Assembly (NCBI GenBank): GCA_948099385.1 | Contig: CANUEZ040000213.1 | Location: forward strand, 1,860,001-1,924,000 | Source: Fasciola hepatica | Lineage: Eukaryota; Platyhelminthes; Trematoda; Plagiorchiida; Fasciolidae | Length of the DNA: 64,000 bases | Direction of reading: 5' to 3' | Part shown: in pieces, positions 52,026-64,000 of the stretch | Numbering within the stretch: position 1 is the first letter of the stretch | Layout of the letters: each line of letters starts with the position of its first letter | Notes under the pieces: generated by a model | The model's database searches: none | Told to the model about the DNA's origin: nothing | The model's input: only the letters and a program-made list of their open reading frames with translations | Program-made: the position numbers and the translations under genes

Positions 52026-53391
52026 GGAACCGGTTAGACAGAAAATATGAAAGCACAATCCGAAAGAGACATTTGAATTTATAAGCTGCGTAACAGAACT
52101 GAATGTGAAAGATCGGTGGATACTATTGTTAGATGCCGGTACACTCTTTACCAATGTCTCAAACGATGAAGTCATAGGTTATTTATGTGAATGTATCGAA
52201 AGCTACGCAATCCAGACTGGCTTTCCTTTAGAAGCTTTTTATATAGTTGCTTTTTTGTGCACACAACGTTGAGTTCAAGTTCACCGGCCAAATCTACCGT
52301 CAAAGGACGGGATAGCAATGGGCTTTCTACTCGGACCACTGTATGCCGACGCCTTTACGGTAAAGTTGGAAAATGGCCACATGAATCAATAGTCTACAGC
52401 TGTTGTTTACGCAGACTCCATGACATCCTGTGTGATTGAACGGACCGTCAGCTGATACTATGGGCATGCATACGCACACACGCCAGCAAACGCCAACATG
52501 AAGATTGTTTTTTACTGCCCGGTTATTCGGCAAGTGGCAATCGTTCCCTTTCGTATCGATTTCGTTCTATTGACCTGTAAGTCGCGTTCATGTTCACTCA
52601 CTCAAAGAGCCACTCAGCAATCGGTTGTTCTGCTACTACTAAAGATTGGGTCATAGCATTAATCAGTTCCTCAGACCAGCGAGATCAACTGTTAGATTTG
52701 TTTAACTCAGACATGACAACGTGCAGTTCACAATGGAAACAGAACCAAACAACACACTAGGCTTCTAAGACGTACGGATAAGTCATCGTGGAGACGGTTC
52801 AATCAGTCGGTCAGTAAGCAGGAAGGCAATGTGGAATGGACATTACATCCACTTCCACCGTTTCCTGCCTCTTGAGGAGAAAAAGAACCTAATTGGGTGC
52901 CTCACAAGCAGGGCAGGACGAATATGTTTGGAGGACACAATTGAGGAAGAACTCCGAAAGATGCGAAGGATTTTTATCCAGAATGACCATCCGTACCGCC
53001 TAGTTGATAGGACGATGCAAATGGAGAGGTGGAAAAAACCAGTATACATAACTTGGTCATTGAAAGGCGGCACGTTGGCAGAGATTGCGCGGATAGCATT
53101 GTCATACGCCATCAGCAAAACATTTTACGAGCGGTTATTCTCCGGATGTTGTTCTAGTCCAGACCAGCAGTGATTTTGCGGTTGAAAGACAAAGCACCCG
53201 ATTCTACAGCCTCATTCTGTGGGTACTCATTCATTTGTTCCTGTGGAACAATGTACATCGGCCGCAAGACCAGGGGTTTGTTTGAACGTATCCTCGTTCA
53301 ACACCCTGCATGGTTGAACACCAGAGCAATTAAATCGCTCACTGGCGCGGTCGTTTCACACATATTATGGTATGAGTTTGAATCACTGTAA
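52026..53391 (+). pseudogene. PLE2 3' half in the right arm of P2
   Basis: Motif A region LLLDAGTLFTNVS lies at about 52,124-52,170, followed by an SYAIQTGFPLEAFYIV stretch. Motif B DGIAMGFLLGPLYADAF is at about 52,307-52,360 in a shifted frame. The thumb is at 52,829-53,173 and the endonuclease start at 53,170-53,391, where the ATGs and stop overlap. The endonuclease keeps CSCG, YIGRKTR and the Arg of ERILVQHP but ends early, without the catalytic Glu helix. It mirrors 46,015-47,380; the translated thumb and nuclease segments are identical in the two arms. Confidence 0.85.
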
Positions 53392-53798
53392 ACGAGTTTG
53401 TTCACCAATCTGGGTTCTCTAATTGTGCTTAGTGGAAATAATGAATGATGGTAATAATGATAGAGCCAACTTGTTAACGGACCTGAATAATATAAGGTTG
53501 TCACTTATATGGCGGTCAGCTCTTGTGAGGGACTTCTGCACCGTCTCCCTCGAGGGTCTAAGTGGAACAAGGGAAATACGAATCACGTCCAGGGCTTGAT
53601 TTTCGAGCGGTTTCCCTCCTGGTGAGTCCCAACGAGTTTTATAATTCAGCTGTACCGAGCTTCTTTCATTTCCACTCGCAAAGTAAACGCTGATTAAACG
53701 CTGATACGTGCCACGAAAATCTGACAAATTTCAACTGAAATAACCCTGGAATGAAATTCCCCCTTTTAAATCCATCAACCCTTGAATTACTGTAGGAT

Positions 53799-54182
53799 TT
53801 GCAGTTCCATTCAATAACCGATACAAATCGGTTGTTGCTGTTGCTTATCTTAATTCGGCACTGTCAAAATGGTTCGCTTGTATCCGTTCGTCTGACGTTG
53901 GATCATCCAGGGTTTTCCGGTTATATACGAAAATATTTTTCACAAAATGTTTTCTTCCGGTCAAACACAGAGCTGATAGCTCAGACTAAACGGATTTCTT
54001 TAAATCCGTCCCACCCCAGCATTTCCAGGACTTGGAAAATTGAAACGGCTAGTGACCTCCAGTATGCAAGGACAAATTCTACTTTTTCTGGTCAGACTGG
54101 TCAAAGTGACCCCATCATAATGCATACATATGGCTTCTCGAGTCTCAAGGGGGAGCATTTGGACATTTGTCAACCATTTTAG
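53799..54182 (+). CDS. Uncharacterised 127-codon ORF, right-arm copy
   Basis: Mirror of 45,224-45,607, differing by one residue (ICQPF against IYQPF at the end). It lies about 0.4 kb downstream of the PLE2 endonuclease fragment. No family is recognised. Confidence 0.35.
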   Translation: MQFHSITDTNRLLLLLILIRHCQNGSLVSVRLTLDHPGFSGYIRKYFSQNVFFRSNTELIAQTKRISLNPSHPSISRTWKIETASDLQYARTNSTFSGQTGQSDPIIMHTYGFSSLKGEHLDICQPF

Positions 54183-54808
54183 TAAAATAAAAGTAAGGGA
54201 GCTTTGATTAAAACAAGTGGAGCACTCACTGATCAGCCAGACAGTGCAGATTATCAGGTCACAGGCACAGGCTCAGACAGTCAACTATCATTGGTAACAA
54301 TGTTTCACAATTAAACTGAGCTGAATTATTCTTCAGTTTGAAAGAAAATTTTGAATTGTGTCTCTTATACTATAAAAAATATTCAGGAATAGCTTTGAAT
54401 ACGGAAAACCTCTTCTAATGTGAGTCTGAATCAACTTTTTGGTTCAAACGACTTCATGTGTTTAAATTATGCAGCACTGTGACGCAAGCTCCTCACAATT
54501 CAGATGAGATTAAAAGGATCAATCTAATGTAGAGTGCTCAATTATGAGGATGATTCGAAAGGAGGGTACCGCGTACGCATACCTTTTGAGCAGCAGTAAA
54601 CACGAAGCCGGTCGTGTGCTTCCGGGAGAATTTGTCCTGTCACCCAGATACAATAATATCCTACTTGCATAAATGAGTACGTATCACCTTCACTCCCGCG
54701 AGAAAAAGTTTCCACTCGCTGCTACAGAAATGTGAAATGTTTCATTGGGTATCAAACCGGAATCCGGTCTGAATTGATCTGTATGAGTTGTTACACGACT
54801 TTCAACTC

Positions 54809-55138
54809 CTAAGGATCCGGTAAAATTATTCCTATTTCAATGGTTGGTACACTAGCATTCAGTACATAAGCCTTAATAATACTCCAGCACTTATGACCAT
54901 CCACCAGGACAGCATTGATTTTGTCAGTTCCTAAAGCCTTCAGAACTTCCATTGGGTGTAAAAGTAAATCCTCGAAAACGAATGATTTTTCCAAAGTAAC
55001 CATAGGGTTTTGAATCGATTGCTTGATCGCGCGCTTTCCGGCTTGAAGCATTTCAATATGTGAAGCAGTTACCCAAGTGAATGTCGGGCTTTGGTTTCTG
55101 AAGGATGGCAATACTCTAAATGAGGCGAAAAATCTCAT
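54809..55138 (-). CDS. 109-codon ORF with an ATPase-like segment (captured host exon?)
   Basis: The frame includes FEDLLLHPMEVLKALGTD, then KINAVLVDGHKCWSIIKAY, and ends IGIILPDP. A hydrophobic run followed by Asp (NAVLVDG) after a helical segment resembles the Walker B neighbourhood of STAND-type NTPases such as TANC or nephrocystin-3. That resemblance is from memory of the family pattern and is weak; there is no Walker A here. A pyrimidine-rich acceptor-like site before the DLLLHPM segment in the sister copy (44.4 kb) would fit a single exon carried into the repeat. It is intact here and frameshifted in the left arm. Confidence 0.3.
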   Translation of the reverse strand: MRFFASFRVLPSFRNQSPTFTWVTASHIEMLQAGKRAIKQSIQNPMVTLEKSFVFEDLLLHPMEVLKALGTDKINAVLVDGHKCWSIIKAYVLNASVPTIEIGIILPDP

Positions 55139-55309
55139 CCAAACCCTTATTTCTTAATGCTGCGTTTATCTGTGTCTGTATTTGTGTTGTCGAAAATCGG
55201 TCAACAAATCATCTTCTTCGTATTCAGCTTCTCTTTCCCAAATGATCTACAACTTCTTGTACTAGGCTGTCAGAATATAAAACTTTACATAAATTGTTCT
55301 TTTTTATTC

Positions 55310-57415
55310 GTCATATCTATGGTGATCTGTGGGCAGTGGAGACTGTGTGGCCCTGGGTGGTGTGTTTGGTTGAAGTAACCACGTACGCAATCAGACAGTC
55401 TTGCACTCACGCACCGTTACTGACTGTCTATTGGTTGATGCCTATTCGTTGCCACGATTAGTCACACGTTTGAGCCTGGCACCTGCGTGAACCATCCACG
55501 TAATCACAATTCGCGGAGCACCGGAAGACCGAGCCCGTTGCATGTACAGCTTGTGCCTGTTCGATTTTCCGTGCCCGCTTGGGTGTGCGTTAATAAACGG
55601 TTTATCCGCGTTCCGTGGCCTGTTCCACTACTGATTTCTGAACACAACGCAAGCTACAATGATAAATAAACCGGTGGCTTAGAAGCTCAAAGCTAGTAAA
55701 ATGTTAGATACCAATAGGTATTACAATTACGATGGTAAAACTGACCACAAGTCGTTTCCAGCACTAATGTATTAAAGCTAGTCCCTCTGCAATCAGCTCT
55801 GTAGCCTTATAACCCACAAATATATCTAAGAAATACTATTTTATGTGACATTTCCGAAGCGAAGTCGCTGTTGATAGTGGGCTGAAGGAAGAAAACGTTT
55901 TGGTTTATTGAAAGTGCACGAATTTCATACCATATTCACGATGATGGTGCAGGTTTTACTCCAAATTAATCAATGGAGATGACTTGGCAATCCAGGGAGA
56001 CGGGAATGTCTATTAGCCCATTTGATACTTTTTTCAGAGACAGATATTTCTCGAAATCTGTCCCTAAATGACACTATGTTTACTCGTCATAGCCATGTGA
56101 AACATTGTGTCACTACAAGAGACAGTGGGTAGAAGCAAGTGATTTTTATTTAAACAACTCTTTCTTTCTGGATTTTGACAAGGAAAAACACCATCTGAAG
56201 AAAATTGAATTCATTCAGTGGGAAAATTTTCTGATAAATTTCACTAAGCTGTCGAATGGATGGGCGACGTGAGGCGGGCATTTAGCTACCAACGAAGGTC
56301 GTCATGTGTTGGGAAAAATGCAAATTACTGTGCAAACCATCTCGTCTAAAACCCTCATTTCAATACGATCCCCGATGAAGCTCACAAGGCTTACAAAACG
56401 TGACTCTTCATAAGAAATTCTCCAAAGAAACTCAGTCTGGTATGCCTGCTGTTGCAAACCAATTGAGCCCATTGGAAGTAGCTGCAATGAATCATGATAA
56501 AACTTATCCGGAGGGAGTGTCATCTACAGCACTTTGAACAACGCGAGTTCTGAGAAGACTACAGGTGTTGTGAAAATTCGAATGAAAAACATTTTGCTTC
56601 GCGATGGGTCTAATTTTCTTCATAATTCACCGAACAAACGTTGTTAATATAAAGTTGTGTACTAACTTGATGTAAATAACTAGCTTCAGCCCTGTTCTGT
56701 TTCTTGAAAAATTTGAATTTCCTTGGTCTTAGTCAACACGACAAAGCGACCGAGTTTGGTGAACGGTCAAATATGAATGTGGTGTAGTACACAAGGATCA
56801 GCACTCCTCTGCCTGGGGGTTGTTCGTTGTTCGATCCGCAAAATAAAAACCAATTACGCTGTGTCGGTTCAAGTGGTCACTAGCGCAATCACTGTATCAC
56901 ACGCATGCACCGCTATTGACTGCCTATTGATTGATGGCTTGACCACTCTGGATCGCATTTACTGCTTGAGTTTGCCAAAGGAATATTCACTTGTTAGCTT
57001 GCCCGCTTACAAGCGAGTTAACTGATGTGTTAATAAACGGATCTGTTGCGTACTTAGCTCTCCGTTAATTCCGAACACAACAAACTGTATGAGTATAAAG
57101 GCTCAGTCACTGTTTCATCGGGAACCCACACTTACAATAATTGAACAGTAGAATGGCTTCCAATAGCCTGCTCAATACAGTATTATTTAAAACTATGGAG
57201 ATCGAGTTTACCACAGATGGTTTTCTCCACTCAGGAATAAATACTAATCACGCCAGGAACAGTTAATTTTGCTGAAGGTTCGGTTATATTAGTGTTGCAC
57301 AGTAGGAAGAAAAAACAGCAAACACAACTGCATTATATCATGGATCTAAAGAAATTCCGCTGTTCATAGCAGGCTGTTGGGGAAAAAGGTGATTATTTGG
57401 AATGCACAACACTGA
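55310..57415 (+). mobile_element. LTR2 pair, right-arm copy
   Basis: Direct repeats at about 55,310-55,935 and 56,777-57,415 are the mirror of 42,020-44,155. Each contains gttaataaacgg followed ~40-50 bp later by gaacacaac. The interior holds a 73-codon minus-strand ORF (56,302-56,523) of unknown nature. The 3' repeat ends ~30 bp before the Gypsy 5' LTR. Confidence 0.45.
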
Positions 57416-57444
57416 AATCAGGGTCGTATGAGCTTCCGGGGCTA

Positions 57445-60067
57445 TGTAAGGTGATAACAAACATGATCGCCACAAAACAGTTGATTATTGGTTGACCTTT
57501 GGCGATCATCTCCTTGAGAGTTATTTCAAACCACATAACTAGTGTGATAAAGAGCCCGGAATAACAAGATACTGATTGCGAGAATCGAGACACCTGGTCC
57601 GTCACGTAAAGCTTCCAATTTGTTCTATCAACACCCTGTTCCTTGACAGTGTTGCAACTTGTTCCCTAGGACAATTTCCATTGCAAAGAACGGGGATTGT
57701 TCCTTTCTGTCGACTCTATCAGCCAGCTGTGTCAGCCAGCTGTGTCAACCAGCTAAAGACGATCCTACTATTATGCCTGAGACAAATACAAACCATTGCG
57801 AAGAGAATGGGATGCCAAATATGGAAGAGGGGAAAAAGTACAGCTAGTTGATGTCCACATCATTCGGAGTTCTCAACCGAGGTATTCGACAGGGTGGTTA
57901 AGTCAAGAAAACTATGGGATAGGGTTCCTCCGGAGATATTCCAACTTTGGAGACAGCTAACGGATACACGGAAACAGATAGCTGAATACTGGAGGGACTT
58001 CCACGCCCAGATCCAACATGCGGATGAGGCCATCTTTACTTATGCGCGGAACACTTGTTACCTAGCTGGACGAGGTTTTGCGGACGAATCCCTGAACAGT
58101 TTGTCCTCCCCTAGAAATAAAATAAATTACTTACGTAATTACTGGAAGATTTGGAAACGTTCGTAGAATGAGCAGGAATACTTGAACTAAGGGACTGACA
58201 ATCCCAAAAGTGTTTCGCAATTCAGGCACGCCACCGCCCAACGACTGACGCAACGGACAACGAAGGGCGTATCCCCACAAAGAATCCTAGTGAACCCATA
58301 CAACATCACCGTGCACGGGAAATCAAAACAGAAACACCTGGAGAACTTGGCGGCAGTCTCAGAGAGAGTTACATAAATCAGCTTTGGGCTGACGTCCACA
58401 AAATGCCGTTTCCCACAACCCTAGATGAGTTATTCGGGATAAATAATCTCTTTTGCTGGAATTCATACTGAGCCTGAAAAGATCGAACAGGTAGCAAAAT
58501 GGTGTACTTCACAAAACTGTAGACGAGACACGTTTTCTGGGAATGAGGTCGTACTACCGCCCTTTCCCTGTACAATTTGCTCGTTTTGCCTCTCCTTTCG
58601 AAGCGCTGTGAGAGGAAAATAAACCGCTTCCGTAGAATGCGGCATGTGACGAGACCTACGCTGAAAGTCAGTAGATGTTTTACTCCGCGCCTGTACTAAC
58701 ACCACCAAACATGTCACCTTCTGCTGGTCAGTTCATATTAGATATGAAAGCCAGTGGTTCGACGATTGGGACGGTATAGACACAAATCAGAGAAGGTGGA
58801 AGGGACCACGTATTAGCCTATGGAAGTCAATGCCTGAGTAAATTAGAACTTGAATACTACACAACGAGAAAGGAAATATTAGTACTAGGATTTTTCCTGA
58901 GACGATTAAGGCGTTATCTAATGGGAGACTTATAGTTATGAAGAAGCTGACATCAGTACTGGCTTCTGTTAGTGCTTCTCGCCTATCTGGTTGGGGTTAA
59001 GAGAACAAGGATTATCGTTGGTTAGACATTTTGAGGGATATGGGTCAGGATAGAAGTCAGTGGCTCGAATGCTTTGCTGTCTGCTCGTCAAACTCTCGTG
59101 CCAACCACTCACTAAAATGTCATTTCGACAAAATAAATACATGGCGACATCAAACAGTGAAGTCGCAGCTGAAGGCTTTCAACGATCAAAATTCTAGTAA
59201 ATGAAACCGCTTATTGACACTTTGTCCCATTGCTTACCGTGGTGCCATCCATAGTTCTACTAAACAAAAGCCACACTTTGATGGACAGGAATGGAAATAC
59301 GACGCCCCAAATACAGACGACCAAGTTGTGTCAACAATCAGTAAATGGTTGTCGTGGGGTATGTCTGCAACGTGTTGGACAAGCTGAAGCAAGCCAGCCA
59401 ATCATCTCGTAGTCATATGGAGATAGCTTATAGATATTAGAGAGAGTTTTTCAACAGGAAATCCTCCATCCCTCTCCTGAAGACTGTTTATAAGATATAA
59501 CCCCATAAAACGCAACCAAACTCAGTGATACCTTCAAAATTCCACAAAGAGTGGTACGGGCTTTTCACAGTAGAACGGGTGTTATTGGGCTCTAACCGTG
59601 TCATCAGAGACCTCCGAAGCACATAAAATTCGTTCATTTTGCAGTTTAATAAATTGGGGAGATACAAGGAGGACTCGGATCAGTCAACAGAACACGACAG
59701 TCCCGACTCGAGTATACCAGATGCAGCGGTCGAGATGGAGGCTGCGAGTAAATGAGGAATGGCATATGCGTAGGGGAAGATACTTTCATTGAACGGGGAG
59801 CATTGTAAAGTGATACCGAAGATGATCGCCGTGGAGTACCTGATTATGGACTTGTCACAAAAAAATGTTTCTTTTAGTGTTATTTCAGGTCACACAACTA
59901 GTGTCGTAAGGAATTCGTAAGTGCAAGATATCTGGGGCAAGAACCAGGACACTCCTCGTATAATGTTGGCATTCTGTGACGACACTACCCTGCCCTTTGA
60001 CAGTGTCTCTACTTGTTCCTTAATATAAGTTCCGTTCCAAACAGCAAGGGTTCTTCTCTTCTGAAAA
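57445..60067 (+). mobile_element. Degenerate Gypsy element, copy 3
   Basis: The 5' LTR is about 57,445-57,709 (starts tgtaaggtgataac) and the 3' LTR about 59,804-60,067 (starts tgtaaagtgata). A polypurine tract, gaacggggag, lies at 59,791-59,800. Internally there is a gag-like region (57,894-58,166, HADEAIFTYARNTCYLAGRG), the RT thumb EPEKIEQVAKW near 58,472, the RNase H N-terminal part to about 58,930, and then a deletion to the integrase C-terminal region (59,170-59,800). It is the mirror of copy 2, with small differences, and the best copy for defining the LTR ends. Confidence 0.85.
59791..59800 (+). promoter_or_regulatory. Polypurine tract of Gypsy copy 3
   Basis: Ten purine-rich bases (GAACGGGGAG) lie four bases upstream of the 3' LTR start, the normal place for plus-strand priming. 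The mirror in copy 2 is at about 39,470-39,479. Confidence 0.6.
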
Positions 60068-60429
60068 CACGCAGATAAACTTCCATTTTGTCGTGATGGA
60101 GAATAAGTGCACGCTCATAGCCAAAACATATCACCGCTTCAATGAACAGAAGGAATATAAAATTATGAAAACGCATTTTGCACACGATTTTATCTTAGAT
60201 ATGGCTCAGAACCTTTATTCAAGTGAATAAGCCTTTTTCGCATCCATCTTGGAAAACAATTTGTTGCAGTAAGACGGGGTCTGCAAAATGCTACCACATT
60301 TTGATAAAGAAAATAACTTTCGAAGGGCATTAACTATATCCAGAGAAAAAAGGTTTCTCAGGAAACTACCGTACTTCATTGTAATAAGGGACGAGTTGAA
60401 ATAGGCTGCTTTATTTTTCCGCCGCTCTA

Positions 60430-61094
60430 AAGCAAGCCCCATAAGCCGAACAAAGGTAAACACCTGTTGTAATGGCGGATAAATTACACAAACTCGTCTC
60501 TAATTGGTTTAGCTATCGATTTAAGTTCTGTGATGTACACCGATATTTAGGGGCTTCCAAACTGGTGACCTCTAGTGAGAAATTCTTGGGGAAAATCGTC
60601 ACTATGGCTTCAAGGTAATAAATCTCTTTACACCGGTTGTTCTGGTCTGCTTTGAATCATCACTGGGCTTGCTGGGGATCAGAGTAAACAATGCAGAATT
60701 CATTGGGTTCACAATATCAATGTTTCCAGTATGTCAGATTCGAATTTCTTCTTGGAAGACCACTTTATTGCCGAATACTGCTTCAGATTATGCTTCCCAT
60801 GAGAGTGTTCATCTTATAGCGATTGGTATATCAACGTAATTGATCTATGCTTTTAGAATAGAAAAACCATTGACACCTTGATGGTTCTGTGGTCACAATT
60901 GCCCCCTTAAAGCTCCGATTTGATTATGATTTTCAGTGTCGGAGAAACACGATGATGCAATTTCTCCTCATTGAGCTACGGAAGTGAAGATAATGTACTT
61001 CGACGAGCACAGGCTAACTAGTGGCAATAAATATGTGTAGGCACTGAATAAGGATAAGAAACTGAAATAATTGGTTGAGGAAAGAGATAAGTCA
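60430..61094 (-). repeat. Block R1, copy 4
   Basis: Inverted relative to copies 1-3. Its small ORF is 60,472-60,618 on the plus strand. At about 61,094 about 110 bp present in the left arm (38,069-38,178) is missing. Confidence 0.85.
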
Positions 61095-61480
61095 ACAAGT
61101 TCTTCCGAATAAGGAAAATACCATTACTGTCTCTCAAGTCTTACAACAGAAAGCTTTGCGTACTAACAGTGTTTTCCTGAAAATAAGATCCAATCATATA
61201 ATTATTTTAGCTTAAAAAATTGGATTAGGGATTATTTTTGAGATGTCTGATTTTCCATGTTCATTGATAATCTACTTTTAGTTTTGACCAAAATTCTACA
61301 TGCATTCAAATATAGTCATGTCATCATCTTTAATATCATCAGGAATCTTCAAATCCCGCTTCCCAGCTTGAATTTCTCCTTGCTCAACTTCTTCTAGAAC
61401 TATTCACCTGTCTTCCTCTTGTTCACGAATAAAGTTTACCTTAACCGAACATTCATTGTTTATGTAACCTACTCGTGTTG
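61095..61480. repeat. B/A border sequence, right arm
   Basis: It mirrors 37,696-38,068 in the left arm, including the string cattcattgtttatgtaacc at about 61,450-61,470. No coding content is recognised. Confidence 0.7.
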
Positions 61481-63705
61481 TAGTGGTCTGATCACATAAT
61501 TTCTTCACGTGAACTAGGTTTCAAACATTTTCCACGCTGGTTTCTCAGTCGTCTTTTGCAAATGTAGTCCTTCGTTTCTATGACCAAATGGTTCTTAAAA
61601 GGTTTATATACTGCGGTATGAAGCGATTAGAGATATGAAATAATTCTCGTGGGAATCATTGTTATATCCATAATAATATCTGAGAAACTGTTCTCCTCGT
61701 CCTAAGCGCCGTGGGTGCTGGCTGAATCCTAGAATAACAGAACTCGTTTATCCCCTGACAAAACAAGATGCAGAATCAAGTCAAAACACTTTCTTATAAC
61801 TGCTTATGGGAATGAGACACATTCAGATGAAAGAACGTAAAAACCCGAAACACCTTCACATTTGATCAGTTCAGACGTGAGGGTCTTGAATCTTATAAAT
61901 TATGTGAAATCCGCTATGGGTGGAGAATATACAGGTGGATTCTTCATTATCTATAAGATTTAGGCTCATCATTCCTAGGCTCATTTCGACAAATAATCCT
62001 TAAATTTCTTCATCTGTCAAACTATAAGGAACAGTACTTCTGGAAGATGTCCACGGCCAATCCAAGATTACCGAAAGTGGAAAGTGACCGTTGATGTTGG
62101 GAAGCGAACCCAGGACGTCATGATCAACGAATGAGACACTTTTTATAGATTCTATGGCCTTGTTTCTATTTCGGTCAAGTGCTTCCCAGTGCCGAACGAG
62201 ATATAAAATTTAGGCAGGTCAGCATGAATAGGCAAATCTGAAATCAAAACGGACAAAACAGAGAGATGTCAAACACTCGTGGTTACAGAATTTGCAAAAT
62301 ACGCGGGCCCAGTGAACTTTTTCAATCCCAATTCAGTAGAATATAATCCTAGTATTTTCGTCGTCAGGATAATGTGTGCAAATCAGTCTATTCGGGGCAT
62401 TCTTTAATTATATCATAATAAGAACAATTTACATGCATGGGGGAAACCATATGAAACAATGAAAGCCTATGCATCCATTAAGTGGTGATTCCTGTTTCGA
62501 TTCATCATTCCAGTAACTGTTTTCTAGTTAAAATCAACTGAGAATATTCTGTTAACTGGGATACATGATATATCAGCCGGGAACTTGCTTGTCATATCAG
62601 CGGCAGTTTACATTTCCTGTGTCATGAGGGAAGAATCCACGTGGAATTCATATTGCAGAGGCGAAAACTGAAGCAGCAGAACTATGCAAACATCAAGCCG
62701 ATTAGACCAACCGGTCGTGAGCCACAGACCAAAGAACAGACGGTGAATTTGTCAGAAGTATCGCCCAACAAACAAAAAAAGAGGCATTCGGTCTAGCAAA
62801 CAGAACGCAGCGGGATATTTTGCAACCAGGAAGATAGCTCAGGTGAGGAGCTACCGAACAAGCCTTCAACTGAAACAATCGGATCAGCTGAACCTAAATA
62901 ATGAGTAAGAGAATAAAGCTAACGGCCACAGTAAACTGGCCAGAATGCAGCCAAAATACTCGGGCAGTCGGAGGATCAAAGCTGCTGTAGCTCGGTTTGA
63001 AGAACGGACCAAATAAATGGTTGTCCTAATACGAGTGTCCTCACTCGTCTCGCCATCTTCGTTACTATATGGAGTAAAAGGGGCACGAGCAGGAAGGATA
63101 GGTATATGAACCTTGTCGTCCTTACTGTGACACAACATGATCCTATCACCAAATCGCCTAAAAAACCATAGTGTAAGACAAGGAGCTGTGCACAATGACG
63201 TCCTTGTCATTTCGTGCAAGGTCAGACTGGTAGAGAATCATGATGGGCATCCTAGATTCGTCCAAATAGTCTCTGCTATTTTGTACTGTATTCTATTCGT
63301 AGATATTAAATTCTGTGTCTCTTGTTAGCCGACAGGCTCATCATTCATCTATATCAAAAATGAGCGAAGCTTTGCTTGAGTTTGGTGCATTTCACTGTTT
63401 TCAGTTGCATGCTGATTACTTCCAATAAGGATATCTACCTGAATTTTGCGTACGAATATGAGTACCAAACAGGTAACCAGCTATTTGACTTGGAACCAGC
63501 TCAGCAATGAGTTCCATGTGATAAAGCTTTCACTTCCGTGGAAAATAGAGGAAACGTTTATGTACGCTTTATGGAATAAGCAAAGCTATATGCCGAATTT
63601 TCCTACCATAAAAGACTTGCAGAATATGCATATCATTAGGGTACAGTTAAAAGTGTCCGCTAAGAAAATTTACACAATCGTCTAAAATTACGGTGGTAAG
63701 TCAAA
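61481..63705 (+). repeat. Block A, copy 3 (empty site for the hairpin)
   Basis: Direct match to 25,412-27,852 but without the 26,094-26,351 insertion, and with its own small differences (for example a ~30-bp addition near 62,268-62,300). The frame containing CHSKDDKVHIPILPA is at 62,884-63,219 on the minus strand. Confidence 0.85.
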
Positions 63706-64000
63706 TGAGGTCTTTTACAAATGCTTTTGAAAATTATGGCTTATCCGTAAAGTTAAGTATCATATTCTTGCGGTGCAAACGGACAATACTTACTCACACA
63801 AATGTCAAACAAGAACACATTTAGGCATTGTTTTTGTCCCCACTGTGATTGCATTTACTCATGGGCCTATTCAAACGCATTTTAATAGCACGTTACCATT
63901 CCCTGATCGTGGCAACAGTATCTGCGAGCAACAAACGTTCGTACTGGTACGAAAGAGGGCAACCTGAATAATTTGTACAGATCGAGACAGGACTCGAGAC
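63706..64000 (-). repeat. Block C, copy 5 (cut by the window end)
   Basis: Same orientation as 27,853-28,146. The right arm of P2 therefore continues beyond the window. The 9-bp hairpin has one changed base. Confidence 0.85.

Overview
This is eukaryotic repeat-rich DNA, most likely from a parasitic flatworm, probably a trematode. The lineage call is an inference. It rests on abundant Penelope-like elements (PLEs: reverse transcriptase plus GIY-YIG endonuclease), a degenerate Ty3/Gypsy element, AT-rich non-coding sequence, and one candidate pair of short introns (45 and 117 nt). I see no bacterial-style operons, no rRNA or tRNA that I could support, no CRISPR array, and no intact conserved host gene.

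Layout. 1-5.4 kb: a copy of a dispersed block (R1), the 5' half of PLE family 2, an unassigned repeat-like stretch, and a decayed but nearly complete PLE of family 3, all PLEs on the minus strand. 5.4-17.8 kb: mostly single-copy sequence with a few weak exon candidates (7.7, 8.6, 11.5-11.9, 12.8-13.6 kb). 17.8-25.4 kb: a first, partly deleted copy of a composite segment (PLE1 3' end, block C, R1, Gypsy, part of an LTR-like repeat). 25.4-37.7 kb: palindrome P1, with ~5.7-6.2 kb arms around a 421-bp loop that encodes a PLE1 endonuclease domain. About 35.7-64.0 kb: palindrome P2, with arms of at least 13-14 kb around a ~1.4-kb loop that is block C; its right arm runs off the window. The right arm of P1 lies inside the left arm of P2, so the same ~18-kb unit (PLE1 - C - A - B - PLE2 - PLE1) occurs in alternating orientation.

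Block names used below: R1 (~0.6-0.75 kb), A (~2.4 kb), C (~1.4-1.6 kb), B (~9.5 kb: R1, Gypsy, LTR-like pair, a 127-codon ORF, PLE2).

Nothing here looks like a working gene set. PLE1 and PLE3 carry catalytic-site changes or frameshifts. All Gypsy copies share internal loss of the RT palm. A CTAT/CTA microsatellite sits at the same codon of the PLE1 reverse transcriptase in all four RT-bearing copies. The main points of interest are the alternating large palindromes with PLE1 at each axis, the in-place microsatellite growth inside an RT reading frame, and the shared defects showing that the units spread by DNA-level duplication rather than by retrotransposition. An assembly artefact (joined haplotypes) remains possible for the palindromes.
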